From Lysinibacillus pakistanensis (GTDB taxonomy: Bacteria > Bacillota > Bacilli > Bacillales_A > Planococcaceae): a stretch of 64,000 nucleotides of DNA. The stretch lies in contig NZ_CP126101.1 of assembly GCF_030123245.1 (NCBI RefSeq), positions 5,185,695-5,249,694 of the forward strand, given 5' to 3'. This document shows positions 43,284 through 53,327 of this stretch, in pieces; the stretch's first letter is position 1, and the number at the start of each line of letters is the position of its first letter. Both the position numbers and the translations under genes were made by a program. The notes under the pieces are model-generated. The model was not told the origin of the DNA and ran no database searches. It was given only the letters and a program-made list of their open reading frames with translations.

Positions 43284-45253
43284 GATTCAAAACTCCCTTC
43301 AAGTACCTCATTTATGGCCTCTTCTAAATATTTTTTCACGTCCTCTATGGAATTCCCCTCCATTTGGCAGGCTGCATTTGTTAAATGACCGCCACCACCG
43401 AGCTTTTCCATAATAAGCTGGACATTTACTTCGCCGAGCGACCTTGCACTTATACCGATTTTTCCATCTGCTCGATGTGCTATAACAAAGGAAGCGCCGA
43501 CATCCTTCATTGTTAATAAAATATCTGCTGTTTGCGCAATTAATACGGAATCATAAATTTTCGATTCCTCACCGACAGCAATGGCAATACCAGGTTTTAC
43601 AAATTTTACGGTTTGTACAATTTTAGAACGCTCTATATACGTATCTACATCTTCTTTTAAAAGGCGCTGGACAAGCACCGTATCAGCACCATTTGTCCGT
43701 AAATAAGAAGCTGCTTCAAATGTGCGAGCGCCAGTACGCAAGGTAAAACTCTTCGTATCAACAATAATTCCCGCTAGTAGGGCTGTTGCCTCTAGCATAT
43801 TTATCTTCGCCCGCTTTGGTTGATATTCTAATAACTCTGTAATAAGCTCAGCAGTCGACGAGGCATACGGTTCCATATAAACAAGTGTTGGATTCTCTAT
43901 AAAATCCTCACTTCGACGATGGTGATCAATCACAACAACCTTTTCAGCCAATCTTAAAAGATGAGAATCGATGACTAAATCCGGTTTATGTGTATCAACT
44001 ATAACGAGCAACGACTTTTCGGTCATTTTTGCCGCAGCTTCCTCTGGCGTTAGGAAATTTTCATAGAAATCCGATTTACTCTCAATTTCATTCATTAAAC
44101 GTGTGACACTTCCGTTTAATTCATCAAAATTTATGATAACATAGCCCTTTACATCATTCATTTGCGCCATTTTTCGTACACCGACAGACGCACCAATTGA
44201 ATCCATATCAGGATTTTTATGTCCCATCACAAATACTTGATCACTTTCCTGAATTAAATCTCGTAAAGCATGGGAAATAACCCTTGCTCTTACACGTGTA
44301 CGTTTTTCCACGGGATTGGTTTTTCCACCATAGAACTTTAGCTTTCCTGTTGGCTGCTTAATAGCCACCTGATCACCACCACGTCCTAAAACAAGATCAA
44401 GACTGGATTGTGCTAGCTCACCGAGCTCCACTAATGATGATGATCCTGCACCAACACCAATACTCAATGTTAATGAGAGATTTTTTTGTGCTGTTTTTTC
44501 TCGAATGGTATCTAAAATAGCAAATTTTTTCTTTTCGAGCTCGATTAAGATAGATTCATTTAATACTGCTAAAAAACGGTCAGATGAAATTCTTTTTACA
44601 AATATTCCGTGCTCTGCAGCCCATTCATTGACAATGGATGTAACCATTGTATTGGTTAAACTACGTAGCTGGTCATCCATCGCCTGCGTAATTTCATCAT
44701 AATTATCAACAAATAAAATGGCAATGACTGTACGATCTGCAAAGTATTGCTTTTCAATCGCAATCTGTTCTGTAATATCAAAGAAATAGAGCAGACGTTC
44801 TTCTTTTTTATAAAAAACACGATATTTTCGTTCACGTAGCGTAATTGTTGCTTCATTTGACTCTTCTGTCTTCATCAGTACATAGATGTCATCGGAAATA
44901 TTGACTATTCCTTCACCTACTAATGTTTCCCTATTTAAAACTCCCTGCATATATGGATTGGACCACTCTATTTCATATTGATCATTGACAAGTAAAATTC
45001 CAATTGGCATTTCAAGCAATGCCTCTTCTCCTACCTTTTTCATACGAAAAGAAATGGATTCAATATGCTTTTCTGTTTCATCAAAGGCTACCTGTTCTAC
45101 CTTCCACGTATAGGCCATTAACAGTGCAAAGCCTACTCCATAACCAATACCTATCCCGATATTCCAAAAACATAGAAGCATGAACGTCACAATGCCAAAA
45201 ATGGAAAGAACAAAAAGCGGATAGCGAATTGGTCGTTTTCTAAAAGTCCCCAT
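43280..45253 (-). CDS. gdpP: c-di-AMP phosphodiesterase GdpP
   Basis: 657 residues. Two N-terminal membrane helices (about 12-55), a degenerate PAS domain (about 75-150), a modified GGDEF-like domain (about 170-300) and a DHH/DHHA1 phosphodiesterase ([34 protein letters not shown]). Hydrolyses c-di-AMP and so affects osmotic balance and wall stress. Twelve bases after yybS and overlapping rplI. Confidence 0.97.
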   Translation of the reverse strand: MGTFRKRPIRYPLFVLSIFGIVTFMLLCFWNIGIGIGYGVGFALLMAYTWKVEQVAFDETEKHIESISFRMKKVGEEALLEMPIGILLVNDQYEIEWSNPYMQGVLNRETLVGEGIVNISDDIYVLMKTEESNEATITLRERKYRVFYKKEERLLYFFDITEQIAIEKQYFADRTVIAILFVDNYDEITQAMDDQLRSLTNTMVTSIVNEWAAEHGIFVKRISSDRFLAVLNESILIELEKKKFAILDTIREKTAQKNLSLTLSIGVGAGSSSLVELGELAQSSLDLVLGRGGDQVAIKQPTGKLKFYGGKTNPVEKRTRVRARVISHALRDLIQESDQVFVMGHKNPDMDSIGASVGVRKMAQMNDVKGYVIINFDELNGSVTRLMNEIESKSDFYENFLTPEEAAAKMTEKSLLVIVDTHKPDLVIDSHLLRLAEKVVVIDHHRRSEDFIENPTLVYMEPYASSTAELITELLEYQPKRAKINMLEATALLAGIIVDTKSFTLRTGARTFEAASYLRTNGADTVLVQRLLKEDVDTYIERSKIVQTVKFVKPGIAIAVGEESKIYDSVLIAQTADILLTMKDVGASFVIAHRADGKIGISARSLGEVNVQLIMEKLGGGGHLTNAACQMEGNSIEDVKKYLEEAINEVLEGSFES

Positions 45254-45265
45254 TACATCAGCTCC

Positions 45266-46207
45266 TTATTCTTGAGTTTTCCCTTTCACAAGTGAACGAA
45301 CATCGAAACCTAAGTCTATGATACCAAGTAATATCATAAAGGATGATAATGGTATCGCGAGCAAAGTAGCAATCCATTTTACACCTACTGGCATACCCTT
45401 TTTGGAAATAAAATAATGGATAAAGGAAATTCCCTGTAATATTAATAAAACCCATAAAATATATGAAACATTAATAACAATAACATCTAATGTAGATCCT
45501 AAATCTGGGCGTATAAATAAATTGATACACAAAACAATCATGTAATACCATAATATTGAACGTGGTAAACGCATATGTTGAAATGGTGAAAATTTAGGTA
45601 CATTTAATCCTAGACGTTTTAAAACAGGTAAATTAATTGATATCAGTATAAATGCTACAAAAAATGCTCCTAATGTTACTGTTGATGGAATCGTTAATTC
45701 CATCATCTTCGAAACAGCTTCTATCTGGTCAGGAGTAATAGTGGATTGCCCAGTTATATTTTGTGACATTGTTGCTGTTTGTTCATAATTTTTTTTCGCC
45801 ATTTCTACACCAATCTCAACCATATTAATGCCTGCGAGACGTAAATATGCTAGAAATACAATTGCAGTCGATAAAAGAACTGCAATACCTGATGACATAA
45901 ATAAATACAATTTACTTTTTTGTTGGCGAATAGTAGAACCCATAATTATACCTAGTACCGCAAAAATAAATGCGAATGGCAGTATGGCTAAACCGCTAGT
46001 TATAAATGTTAGAATACATCCGACAATTGCTACTAAAATTGATGTGGAGCGCTTATATTTTGCGCTATACCATGCAAAGGGTAATGGTGCAAATAAAAAT
46101 ACTAGCATGAAAGCAAGAGGAATATACGCAGATATTATCATCATCAACGTAAAAACTGCCACCATTGCAGCACCCTGTACAAGCGCCTTTGTTTGATTAT
46201 TCGGCAT
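45266..46207 (-). CDS. yybS: YybS-family membrane protein (DUF2232)
   Basis: 313 residues, about eight hydrophobic segments (ALVQGAAMVAVFTLMMIISAYIP, FAPLPFAWYSAKY). The DUF2232 family protein is regularly found between rpsR and gdpP in Bacillales. AAGGAAGG precedes the ATG. It may be a transporter S-component; function unproven. Confidence 0.92.
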   Translation of the reverse strand: MPNNQTKALVQGAAMVAVFTLMMIISAYIPLAFMLVFLFAPLPFAWYSAKYKRSTSILVAIVGCILTFITSGLAILPFAFIFAVLGIIMGSTIRQQKSKLYLFMSSGIAVLLSTAIVFLAYLRLAGINMVEIGVEMAKKNYEQTATMSQNITGQSTITPDQIEAVSKMMELTIPSTVTLGAFFVAFILISINLPVLKRLGLNVPKFSPFQHMRLPRSILWYYMIVLCINLFIRPDLGSTLDVIVINVSYILWVLLILQGISFIHYFISKKGMPVGVKWIATLLAIPLSSFMILLGIIDLGFDVRSLVKGKTQE

Positions 46208-46410
46208 TGAAAACCTTCCTTTTTTCAGTCAAAACTAACTAAACTTTATTGTACCATTTTTTCACGTTATTGAACAAAAAACGCTAAGAACAACTGGATA
46301 GATTGTTATATATTTTGTAGAACTCTTGACTATTAGAGCTAAATACATGTCTATATAGAGGATTTTTTACCGAATCTCCTAAATCCTTTCATTAAAAAAC
46401 ATTTTGCAAC

Positions 46411-46453
46411 AAAAAACCAGCATAAACCGATACGAATATCGAAATATGCTGGT
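46411..46453 (-). terminator. Terminator of the rpsF-ssb-rpsR operon
   Basis: Perfect 9-bp arms 46445-46453 and 46416-46424 (ACCAGCATA), then U6 on the minus strand. No other feature was seen in 46208-46410. Confidence 0.85.
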
Positions 46454-46495
46454 CTTAAAAATTGATGCAAGGTCAATACCTTGGCGACATCAATC

Positions 46496-46732
46496 TTATT
46501 TGTCCTCTGCTACGAATGGAAGTAATCCCATGATACGAGATACTTTGATAGCTGAAGTTAATTTACGTTGGTACTTAGCGCTAGTGCCAGTTACGCGACG
46601 TGGTAAGATTTTACCGCGTTCAGAGATGAATTTTTTTAATAAATCCACATCTTTATAGTCGATATGCGTAATGTTATTAGCAGTGAAGTAGCAAACTTTA
46701 CGGCGTTTGCGGCCTCCGCGACGTGGTGCCAT
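46496..46732 (-). CDS. rpsR: 30S ribosomal protein S18
   Basis: 78 residues. Basic N-terminus ([16 protein letters not shown]) and the conserved [31 protein letters not shown] body. Binds 16S rRNA as a heterodimer with S6, encoded two genes upstream. AGGAG precedes the ATG. Confidence 0.98.
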   Translation of the reverse strand: MAPRRGGRKRRKVCYFTANNITHIDYKDVDLLKKFISERGKILPRRVTGTSAKYQRKLTSAIKVSRIMGLLPFVAEDK

Positions 46733-46771
46733 AGTATGTCTCCTCCTTATTAATTTTTTTGTTAGAAGTAT

Positions 46772-47347
46772 TTAGAATGGAAGATCATCCTCAGATACTT
46801 CAATTGGTCCTTTGCTATTCGCAAATGGATCCTCATCTACACGTGTATAGTTCGGCTGATTCATAGGTGGTTGATTTTGTTGATAAGCAGCATCGTTGCC
46901 AAATGAACCCTGCCCAGGCATCGAGCCACCAAATGATTGCTGTGGTTGACCACCACCATACGACGGCTGGTTATTACCGTAAGTCTGTCCACTGTATTGT
47001 GGAGCAGGAGCACCGCTAGCACTAGCATTACGAGACTCTAAAAACTGTACGCTATCTGCCACTACATCTGTTGTGTATACTCGCTTACCATCTTGTCCTT
47101 CATAGCTACCAGTTTGGATACGGCCTTCCACTCCAATTAAACTTCCTTTTCGCATGAAGTTCGCTAGGTTTTCAGCCTGTTTGCGCCACGCAACGCAACT
47201 AATGAAATCAGCTTCGCGTTCACCTTGTTGGTTTGAGAATGTTCGATTCACAGCAACTGTAAATCTTGTAGACGCAATACCATTCGGTGTATAGCGTAGC
47301 TCAGGATCTTTTGTTAGTCTTCCAACTAAAACGACACGGTTTATCAT
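46772..47347 (-). CDS. ssb: Single-stranded DNA-binding protein
   Basis: 191 residues. The N-terminal OB fold ([23 protein letters not shown]) spans about 1-105, followed by a Gly/Gln-rich disordered linker and the acidic tip EDDLPF that binds partner proteins. Between rpsF and rpsR, as usual in Firmicutes. GGAGG precedes the ATG. Confidence 0.98.
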   Translation of the reverse strand: MINRVVLVGRLTKDPELRYTPNGIASTRFTVAVNRTFSNQQGEREADFISCVAWRKQAENLANFMRKGSLIGVEGRIQTGSYEGQDGKRVYTTDVVADSVQFLESRNASASGAPAPQYSGQTYGNNQPSYGGGQPQQSFGGSMPGQGSFGNDAAYQQNQPPMNQPNYTRVDEDPFANSKGPIEVSEDDLPF

Positions 47348-47383
47348 CAGAATACAACCTCCTTTTCAGCATTTTGTTAAAAA

Positions 47384-47674
47384 TTATTTTTCTTCTTCGC
47401 GAACTGCAATGTGACGAATGATATCTTCGCTAATGTTAGCAAGACGTGTATATTCGTTAATTGCTTCTGAAGGAGCGTTTACTTTCACGATTTGGTAGTA
47501 ACCTTCACGGAAGTCTTGAATTTCGTAAGCTAGGCGACGTTTGCCCCACTCTTTTGATTCGATGACTTCTGCACCGTTAGAAGTTAAGATTTCGTTGAAA
47601 CGTTCAACTAAAGCTTTCTTCGCTTCGTCTTCAATGTTCGGACGTACGATGTACATTAATTCGTATTTTCTCAT
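47384..47674 (-). CDS. rpsF: 30S ribosomal protein S6
   Basis: 96 residues from the ATG at 47674, eight bases after AAGGAGG; the frame extends upstream without a site. [39 protein letters not shown] and [16 protein letters not shown] are typical of S6. First gene of rpsF-ssb-rpsR. Confidence 0.98.
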   Translation of the reverse strand: MRKYELMYIVRPNIEDEAKKALVERFNEILTSNGAEVIESKEWGKRRLAYEIQDFREGYYQIVKVNAPSEAINEYTRLANISEDIIRHIAVREEEK

Positions 47675-47784
47675 CTGTTTACACCTCCTTATGGACTTAG
47701 GCTCTCCTATACAAGGGAGCAAGGAGCAAGTAATAATTATTACTCACATCAATGAATTGTAACATACAGAGACATGTCTTTCAA
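47675..47784 (-). promoter_or_regulatory. rpsF operon promoter and leader
   Basis: Minus-strand -35 TTGAAA (47779-47784) and -10 TACAAT (47756-47761), spacer 17. The 70-base leader contains GC-rich complementary segments (GCTCC/GGAG) that could form the S6:S18 autoregulatory structure found in many bacteria; the match to that motif was not verified. Confidence 0.6.
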
Positions 47785-47846
47785 GTCGCAAACTAATAAT
47801 TCTTCCTATATAATGAATATAATAGCTTCATGGAAGGAGAGCTTTC

Positions 47847-48407
47847 ATGCTACCAGAGAAAGAGCCGATTGTGATTGAACTCGATATAAAAAAGCTAATG
47901 ATGGACAATGTTGTTGTCACAAGTGGACTTGTTATATTATTTGTGGCTATACAGTATATTTGCTTTAAAGATTTCCATTTCTCATTTTGGGAAATGATTA
48001 TTGGGTCCATTCTCTTTGTTGTCCTGTATATTGTATTTATTGTATTACATGAGGCCTCTCATTTAATTGGATTTATGTTATTTGGGGCTGTGCCTTTTAA
48101 GTCATTAAAATATGGACTTAATTTAGAGCTTGGTATAGCTTATGCTACAACAGACCAACCACTACCTAATCATGCAATGAAAAAGGCCTTGCTACTCCCT
48201 TTTTGGACGACAGGCGTTTTACCTACTATTGTAGGTTTTTACCTTAATAGCACTGTTATAGTCCTAGTGGGGGCTTTTTTAATAGCTGGAGCAGTGGGTG
48301 ATTTTGCAATGTATAAAGAGTTACGTAAATATCCAAAAAATGCACTTATTAAAGATGATCCTCAGTTACCTAAGCTGTATGTATACACTACCTTAGAAAA
48401 GGAATAG
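47847..48407 (+). CDS. DUF3267-family membrane protein
   Basis: 186 residues with four hydrophobic segments. HEASHLIGFMLFG contains an HExxH-like zinc motif (HEASH) inside a membrane helix, as in intramembrane metalloprotease-like DUF3267 proteins. AAGGAGAG precedes the ATG. Function unknown. It lies between the rpsF promoter and a terminator, alone and against the direction of its neighbours. Confidence 0.85.
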   Translation: MLPEKEPIVIELDIKKLMMDNVVVTSGLVILFVAIQYICFKDFHFSFWEMIIGSILFVVLYIVFIVLHEASHLIGFMLFGAVPFKSLKYGLNLELGIAYATTDQPLPNHAMKKALLLPFWTTGVLPTIVGFYLNSTVIVLVGAFLIAGAVGDFAMYKELRKYPKNALIKDDPQLPKLYVYTTLEKE

Positions 48408-48435
48408 AAGTGGTTGGGAGACTCTAAAAATCCCT

Positions 48436-48484
48436 AAATGCCAAAACGCTATTTAATCCGCGCTTTGGCATTTTCTGATCTATC
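48436..48484. terminator. Bidirectional terminator
   Basis: Perfect 10-bp arms 48436-48445 and 48474-48483 (AAATGCCAAA) between convergent genes. Confidence 0.75.
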
Positions 48485-48495
48485 CTTCAAAAAAT

Positions 48496-49536
48496 TTATG
48501 GGGTTAAAAAACCATGCTGTGCAGCCGTATATAAATTTCTCCAAATACGGTTAATCGAAGATGTCTCAGTAATTGCCTCCATTCCAAGATTACGAATGAA
48601 GCTGTTGGCAATATCGATACAGGTTGCTGCACTATCCTTACTCATTTGTGAAAATTGTAGTAGCTCTTCATCCGTTAAATTTTGCCCAGCGTTATGTCTT
48701 TCCCAGTATTGCGTCAATATTGCATAAAATTGTTCTTCAAGCTGATTAAAGTTTTGTTGCTGCTGCATTAATAAAGAGTGTAATGAATCGATACGTTCTG
48801 CACGGCTTGGATCATCACTTTTCTGCTTGATTATAATAGATATCTCTTGTAAGAAATTTTCTGTTATGCCGAGGCAAACACTTAGGAAGGAAGCTTCTGC
48901 AAATGTGCCGAACGGAAAGCTATGTACAAAGCTTCCGTAATTATTACGAATAGCACCTAACTGAAATGTTGCTTCTTGTGGCACCCATGCATTTTGTACA
49001 CTAATCGTATGACTGGCTGTTGCTTTTAAACCCATTGCACACCAATCTTGAAGAATCTCAACGTGATCACGCTCAACCGAACAACTAATGATTTGATCCG
49101 TTTTTATACCTTCGCACTCAACAAAGCAATTCATTGTAAAAGTAGTAGCATAATCTGCACCACTACAATACTTCCATTGCCCTGTTACACGATAGCCACC
49201 CTCCACTTGCACCGCTATGCCTGTTGGATAGCCACTACCTGCGATAACAGCATTTCTTGGTGAAAATATTTTTTTACAGATATCTTGATTGAATGTTGGG
49301 ATAAATGCATTGCCACCTGTACCAATTGTGACCAGCCAACCAAAATTTCCATCAAGTGCAGACATTTCCTGAAATACTTTCATACCCTCCATTAAGTTTA
49401 AATCTTTACCGCCTAGTTCTTTAGGTGTAAATAGCTTAAACAATTTTTGCTCGTAAATAACTTCTAAGATATCTTTCGGTACATGTCCTAGCTGCTCAAT
49501 TTCCAGTCCTCGCTCTTTTATGTGTAATAAATTCAT
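48496..49536 (-). CDS. Acyl-CoA dehydrogenase-family flavoprotein (monooxygenase-like)
   Basis: 346 residues from the ATG at 49536; AAGGTGG lies eight bases upstream, and an in-frame GTG at 49548 sits too close. LFKLFTPKELGGKDLNLMEGMKVFQEMSALDGNFGWL, GSGYPTGIAVQVEGGYRVTGQWKYCSGADYA and a helical C-terminus with NRIWRNLYTAAQHGFLTP indicate the acyl-CoA dehydrogenase type 2 family that includes flavin-dependent hydroxylases such as HsaA. Probable two-component flavin monooxygenase needing a separate reductase. Substrate unknown. A lone metabolic gene among core genes. Confidence 0.88.
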   Translation of the reverse strand: MNLLHIKERGLEIEQLGHVPKDILEVIYEQKLFKLFTPKELGGKDLNLMEGMKVFQEMSALDGNFGWLVTIGTGGNAFIPTFNQDICKKIFSPRNAVIAGSGYPTGIAVQVEGGYRVTGQWKYCSGADYATTFTMNCFVECEGIKTDQIISCSVERDHVEILQDWCAMGLKATASHTISVQNAWVPQEATFQLGAIRNNYGSFVHSFPFGTFAEASFLSVCLGITENFLQEISIIIKQKSDDPSRAERIDSLHSLLMQQQQNFNQLEEQFYAILTQYWERHNAGQNLTDEELLQFSQMSKDSAATCIDIANSFIRNLGMEAITETSSINRIWRNLYTAAQHGFLTP

Positions 49537-49576
49537 CTCTGTACCCACCTTTCAAAATGAAACAGATTATCCTAAA

Positions 49577-49604
49577 TAAAAGAGGCAATCTGATTAAGAT
49601 TGCC
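49577..49604 (-). terminator. Terminator of ychF
   Basis: 8-bp arms 49597-49604 and 49584-49591 (GGCAATCT), followed by UCUUUUAUUU on the minus strand. Confidence 0.75.
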
Positions 49605-49616
49605 CCTGTTTATGTT

Positions 49617-50717
49617 TTATACATTGAAACGGAATAACATAATATCTCCGTCTTGTACAATATACTCTTTACCTTCAAGACGTACTTTACCAGCTTCTTT
49701 AGCAGCAGCTTGAGATCCAGCCTCTACTAAATCATCGAAGGCTACTGTTTCTGCACGAATAAAACCACGTTCAAAGTCAGTATGAATGATCCCAGCACAT
49801 TGTGGTGCCTTCATCCCTTTTCGGAAAGTCCACGCACGCACCTCCTGTACCCCTGCAGTAAAGTAAGTTGCTAGTCCGAGTAAATCATAAGAAGTACGGA
49901 TTAATTGATCTAGACCTGATTCTTTAATGCCTAGTTCTTCTAGGAACATGGCTTTTTCTTCATCATCAAGCTCGGAAATTTCTTCTTCGATCTTTGCACA
50001 AATTGTAATAACTTGAGCACCTTCAGCAGACGCATACTCACGCACTTTTTTCACATACTCGTTATTATCAGCATCCGCCACTTCATCTTCTGAAACGTTA
50101 GCCACATAAAGCATTGGTTTAATTGTTAAAAGATGAAGGCCCTTAATAACCTTTAATTCATCCTCAGAAAGCTCAGCAGCACGTGCAGGTCGACCATTTT
50201 CTAATTGTTCTTTAATTTTTAGTAGTACAGGCTCTTCAATCATTGCTTCCTTTTCTTTTTGCTTGGCCATTTTACTAACACGCTGTAAACGCTTGTCTAC
50301 AGATTCTAAATCAGCAAGTGCAAGCTCTAAATTAATGACCTCAATATCATCAATTGGATCAACTGCTCCTGATACGTGCGTAATGTTTTCATCTACAAAG
50401 CAACGTACAACTTGGCAGATGGCATCTACTTCTCGAATATGCGCCAGGAATTTATTTCCTAATCCTTCACCCTTGGAAGCACCTTTTACAATTCCTGCGA
50501 TATCAGTGAATTCAAACGCTGTTGGTACTGTTTTTTTCGGTATTACTAATTCTGTTAATTTATCTAAACGTGCATCTGGTACTTCAACAATACCAACGTT
50601 TGGATCGATTGTTGCGAATGGATAGTTTGCAGCCAATGCGCCCGCTTTTGTAATTGCGTTAAATAATGTTGATTTCCCAACGTTAGGTAAACCAACGATT
50701 CCAGCTGTTAATGCCAT
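49617..50717 (-). CDS. ychF: Obg-family GTPase/ATPase YchF
   Basis: 366 residues from the ATG at 50717 (MALTAGIVGLPNVGKSTLFN), matching the usual family start. G-domain motifs GLPNVGKST, DIAGIVKGASKGEGLGNKFL, NVSE, then a coiled-coil domain and a TGS domain (FRKGMKAPQCAGIIHTDFERGFIRAE). Ribosome-associated nucleotidase that prefers ATP. Monocistronic. Confidence 0.97.
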   Translation of the reverse strand: MALTAGIVGLPNVGKSTLFNAITKAGALAANYPFATIDPNVGIVEVPDARLDKLTELVIPKKTVPTAFEFTDIAGIVKGASKGEGLGNKFLAHIREVDAICQVVRCFVDENITHVSGAVDPIDDIEVINLELALADLESVDKRLQRVSKMAKQKEKEAMIEEPVLLKIKEQLENGRPARAAELSEDELKVIKGLHLLTIKPMLYVANVSEDEVADADNNEYVKKVREYASAEGAQVITICAKIEEEISELDDEEKAMFLEELGIKESGLDQLIRTSYDLLGLATYFTAGVQEVRAWTFRKGMKAPQCAGIIHTDFERGFIRAETVAFDDLVEAGSQAAAKEAGKVRLEGKEYIVQDGDIMLFRFNV

Positions 50718-50813
50718 GAATGGACACAACCTTTCTATGATCTGTTCATTTTTCTCTCATATAACCTTATCTATTATATTGATTCACTCTTAAAAAGTCT
50801 AATACGCCTGAAG

Positions 50814-51014
50814 CTATGCCTCACTAGCCGAAATTAAAACCTTCTTCATTTTTTTTTCAAATTCACGGCGTGGAATCATAACACTATGCTGACAGCCTTC
50901 ACATTTAATTCGTACATCTGCACCCATACGAATGATCTTCCACTTGTTTGTGCCACATGGATGCTGCTTCTTCATTTCAACAATATCATTTAGACCAAAT
51001 TTCTTCGGTTCCAT
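50814..51014 (-). CDS. DUF951 small protein
   Basis: 66 residues. FGLNDIVEMKKQHPCGTNKWKIIRMGADVRIKCEGCQHSVMIPRREFEKK is the conserved DUF951 pattern with Cys..CxxC that could bind zinc. Its ATG overlaps the stop of the mscS gene (TAATG). A conserved neighbour of ychF in Bacillales. Function unknown. Confidence 0.92.
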   Translation of the reverse strand: MEPKKFGLNDIVEMKKQHPCGTNKWKIIRMGADVRIKCEGCQHSVMIPRREFEKKMKKVLISASEA

Positions 51015-51898
51015 TATTCATTTCTCCCTTCATCTTTAACACCATATAACATCATTTTTGGATGAGACATTGGTATATTATTTTCTTCAAAAAGCTTTGT
51101 CACATCTCTACGAATAGTACGTGCCACTCCATATTGTTGCTGTGGTAAAGTCTCAGCCACGATACGAATCGTTACTTCAGTGCCCTTGACATTTTGTACC
51201 CCTAAAAAGGCAGGTACTGTTACTAGCTCTTTATGAACATCTGGTAATGATTCTAAATATTTCTTTATAATAGATTCTGCCCTTTCAAAGTCGGCATCAC
51301 TTGTCATCTGTAAATCTATAAAAATTTTAGAGTTATTAACAGAATAGTTCACAACTTCCCCAATTGAACCATTGGGAATAATAAATTGCTCACCAGTACC
51401 TCCGTTAATCTTTGTTGTTCGTAAGCCTATTTCTACAACAGTTCCTTCTGCACCATTAATTTTTATATAATCACCAACACCAAATTGATCTTCAAAAATG
51501 ATAAAAAATCCAGTAATAACATCCTTTACTAAACTTTGTGCACCAAAACCAATGGCTAAACCAACTATTCCTGCACCAGCCAATAATCCCGCTATTTTAA
51601 TATCTAGTCTAGATAAAATGGCAATAATGGCAGAAAAATAAACAGCATAGGAAATAATACTTTGTAATAATCTTGAAATTGTTCGCTGTCGACGCTCTGA
51701 ATGGTTTAATGGTGAACGAATGCGTATTAAGAACACTTTTTTAATAAATTTTTTCCCTAATCGTACTGCGATCCATGAAATAATAAGGATAAGCATAATA
51801 TCAATGGTTGCATCTACAGCCTGCTCCCAAAACTCTTCCGATGTTAGTTTATTCCAATAATTCTCCATCAATCTCTTGTTGAATTCCAATATTTCCAC
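51014..51898 (-). CDS. Small-conductance mechanosensitive channel (MscS family)
   Basis: 294 residues. Three hydrophobic segments (about 25-45, 80-100, 103-130); the third with AGAGIVGLAIGFGAQSLVKDVITGFFIIFEDQ is the pore-lining MscS helix. The beta domain follows (YIKINGAEGTVVEIGLRTTKI, FIIPNGSI). Releases solutes on membrane stretch. The GTG at 51898 is immediately after AAGAG; a TTG at 51889, five bases after AGAGGTGG, may be the true start. Confidence 0.93.
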   Translation of the reverse strand: MEILEFNKRLMENYWNKLTSEEFWEQAVDATIDIMLILIISWIAVRLGKKFIKKVFLIRIRSPLNHSERRQRTISRLLQSIISYAVYFSAIIAILSRLDIKIAGLLAGAGIVGLAIGFGAQSLVKDVITGFFIIFEDQFGVGDYIKINGAEGTVVEIGLRTTKINGGTGEQFIIPNGSIGEVVNYSVNNSKIFIDLQMTSDADFERAESIIKKYLESLPDVHKELVTVPAFLGVQNVKGTEVTIRIVAETLPQQQYGVARTIRRDVTKLFEENNIPMSHPKMMLYGVKDEGRNE

Positions 51899-51982
51899 CT
51901 CTTGTATAGCCTGCTAAAAATTTGTGTATACTGCATAAAAATTGAGCACTTCTTCCAAATAAAAAAGAAAGTGAGTTTTTTT

Positions 51983-52615
51983 ATGAATACTATACCAAAT
52001 TTATTACTTCCTTATTCTCTTCATCATGAAAGTAAAAATGCTGTTTGGCAACTAAGTACATTGTTTTTAGAACATATACCATTTCATCATGAACGACTTA
52101 TTTTCTGCTGTATTGGAAGTGACCGTTGTACAGGTGATACCCTGGGGCCATTAACAGGTAGTTTTCTAAAAAAATCTGTTAGTTTTCCATATGATGTTGT
52201 AGGTTCTTTAGAGGAACCTTTACATGCTCTTAATTTAGACGCTACAATCCAACAGCTACACAATCATACTACAAAACCTTTTATTATTGCGATTGATGCC
52301 TGTCTTGGTAGTGAACAAAATGTTGGGCATATTTCTGTACAGAGTGGACCTATTTTCCCTGGTAAGGCTGTTAAAAAGCAATTACCTCCAATTGGTGACA
52401 TTTCGGTTAAAGGAATCGTCAATATTGGAGGCTTTATGGAGATGCTTGTTTTACAAAATACAAGACTTCATATTTCTTATGCGATGGCTGAAAAACTTTC
52501 CAGAGCGCTATTACTCGCTGCACATCGTTTCTCACTGAAAAGTATAGAAGATAGCGACCATAATGCCGACAACGACGATACCTGGCAACAAGTTAGCAGC
52601 CTTGATCTTGGTTAA
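51983..52615 (+). CDS. yyaC: YyaC, sporulation/GPR-like peptidase-fold protein
   Basis: 210 residues from the ATG at 51983, with AAAGTGAG eight bases upstream. CCIGSDRCTGDTLGPLTGSFL, FIIAIDACLGSEQNVGHISV and PPIGDISVKGIVNIGGFMEMLVLQNTRL are the YyaC signature, related to the germination protease GPR fold. Likely made in sporulation; role not established. Its 3' end runs 84 bases into the end of the convergent DUF554 gene, with a hydrophilic tail (IEDSDHNADNDDTW) beyond the usual end. Confidence 0.92.
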   Translation: MNTIPNLLLPYSLHHESKNAVWQLSTLFLEHIPFHHERLIFCCIGSDRCTGDTLGPLTGSFLKKSVSFPYDVVGSLEEPLHALNLDATIQQLHNHTTKPFIIAIDACLGSEQNVGHISVQSGPIFPGKAVKKQLPPIGDISVKGIVNIGGFMEMLVLQNTRLHISYAMAEKLSRALLLAAHRFSLKSIEDSDHNADNDDTWQQVSSLDLG

Positions 52616-53248
52616 GCCTGCAATATTTAAACCAATGGCTAAAATCATGACACCACCTACAGCAGTCATCTCGGTTATAAACATTTGTAACGCTTCATCT
52701 GGTATAAAGGAGCTAATAACACCTGCGAAAAGTGCAATTATTCCTTGATATAGAAAAACAGGCACTGCAGATAAAAGTACACCTATGCCTAATGTGGATG
52801 CTAAGATAATCGAAGTAAATCCATCGATTAAACCTTTCGTAATGAGTACATTATGATCATTGCGCAGGCCACTATCTAGGGCACCTATAACAGCCATAGA
52901 ACCAACTACAAAAATCAATGATGCCGTTACAAAGCCCTCTGCAATACTAATTTGATTATTATCGGTACGTTTTTTGCTAAATAAAGATTCAACCCATTGC
53001 CCTAGTCGATTCATTTGCTTATCTAAATCTAACCATTCACCAATAACAGTACCTACTACTAAACTTACCACCATTATAATAAAGTTATCACTTTCAAAGC
53101 CCATTTTAATCCCTAAAAGTGCAACTGCTAAGCCAATGATTGATAATACGGTAGACTTCATTGATTCAGGGATATTTTTAAAAATTCTTCCCACGATTGA
53201 GCCTGCTATTATTAATAGTGCATTTATTAGAGCTCCAAATAAAACCAC
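52532..53248 (-). CDS. DUF554 membrane protein (YdfK/YqgA type)
   Basis: 238 residues with six or seven hydrophobic segments. FGALINALLIIAGSIVGRIFKNIPE and VIGALDSGLRNDHNVLITKGLIDGFTSIILASTLGIGV are typical of DUF554. The start is GTG at 53248, eight bases after AAGGAAGG. Often next to parAB near the origin. Function unknown. Overlaps yyaC by 84 bases at the 3' end. Confidence 0.93.
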   Translation of the reverse strand: MVLFGALINALLIIAGSIVGRIFKNIPESMKSTVLSIIGLAVALLGIKMGFESDNFIIMVVSLVVGTVIGEWLDLDKQMNRLGQWVESLFSKKRTDNNQISIAEGFVTASLIFVVGSMAVIGALDSGLRNDHNVLITKGLIDGFTSIILASTLGIGVLLSAVPVFLYQGIIALFAGVISSFIPDEALQMFITEMTAVGGVMILAIGLNIAGLTKIKAANLLPGIVVVGIMVAIFYTFQ

Positions 53249-53269
53249 ATTTCAGCCTTCCTTCTCTCT

Positions 53270-53304
53270 AGAAAAATAGAGAGCGCCTTATAGCTCGGCG
53301 CTCT
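53270..53304 (-). terminator. Terminator of soj-spo0J
   Basis: Perfect 8-bp GC-rich arms 53297-53304 and 53280-53287 (AGAGCGCC), followed by UAUUUUUC on the minus strand. Confidence 0.8.
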
Positions 53305-53327
53305 GATTTAGTTATAGAAATTTAGCA

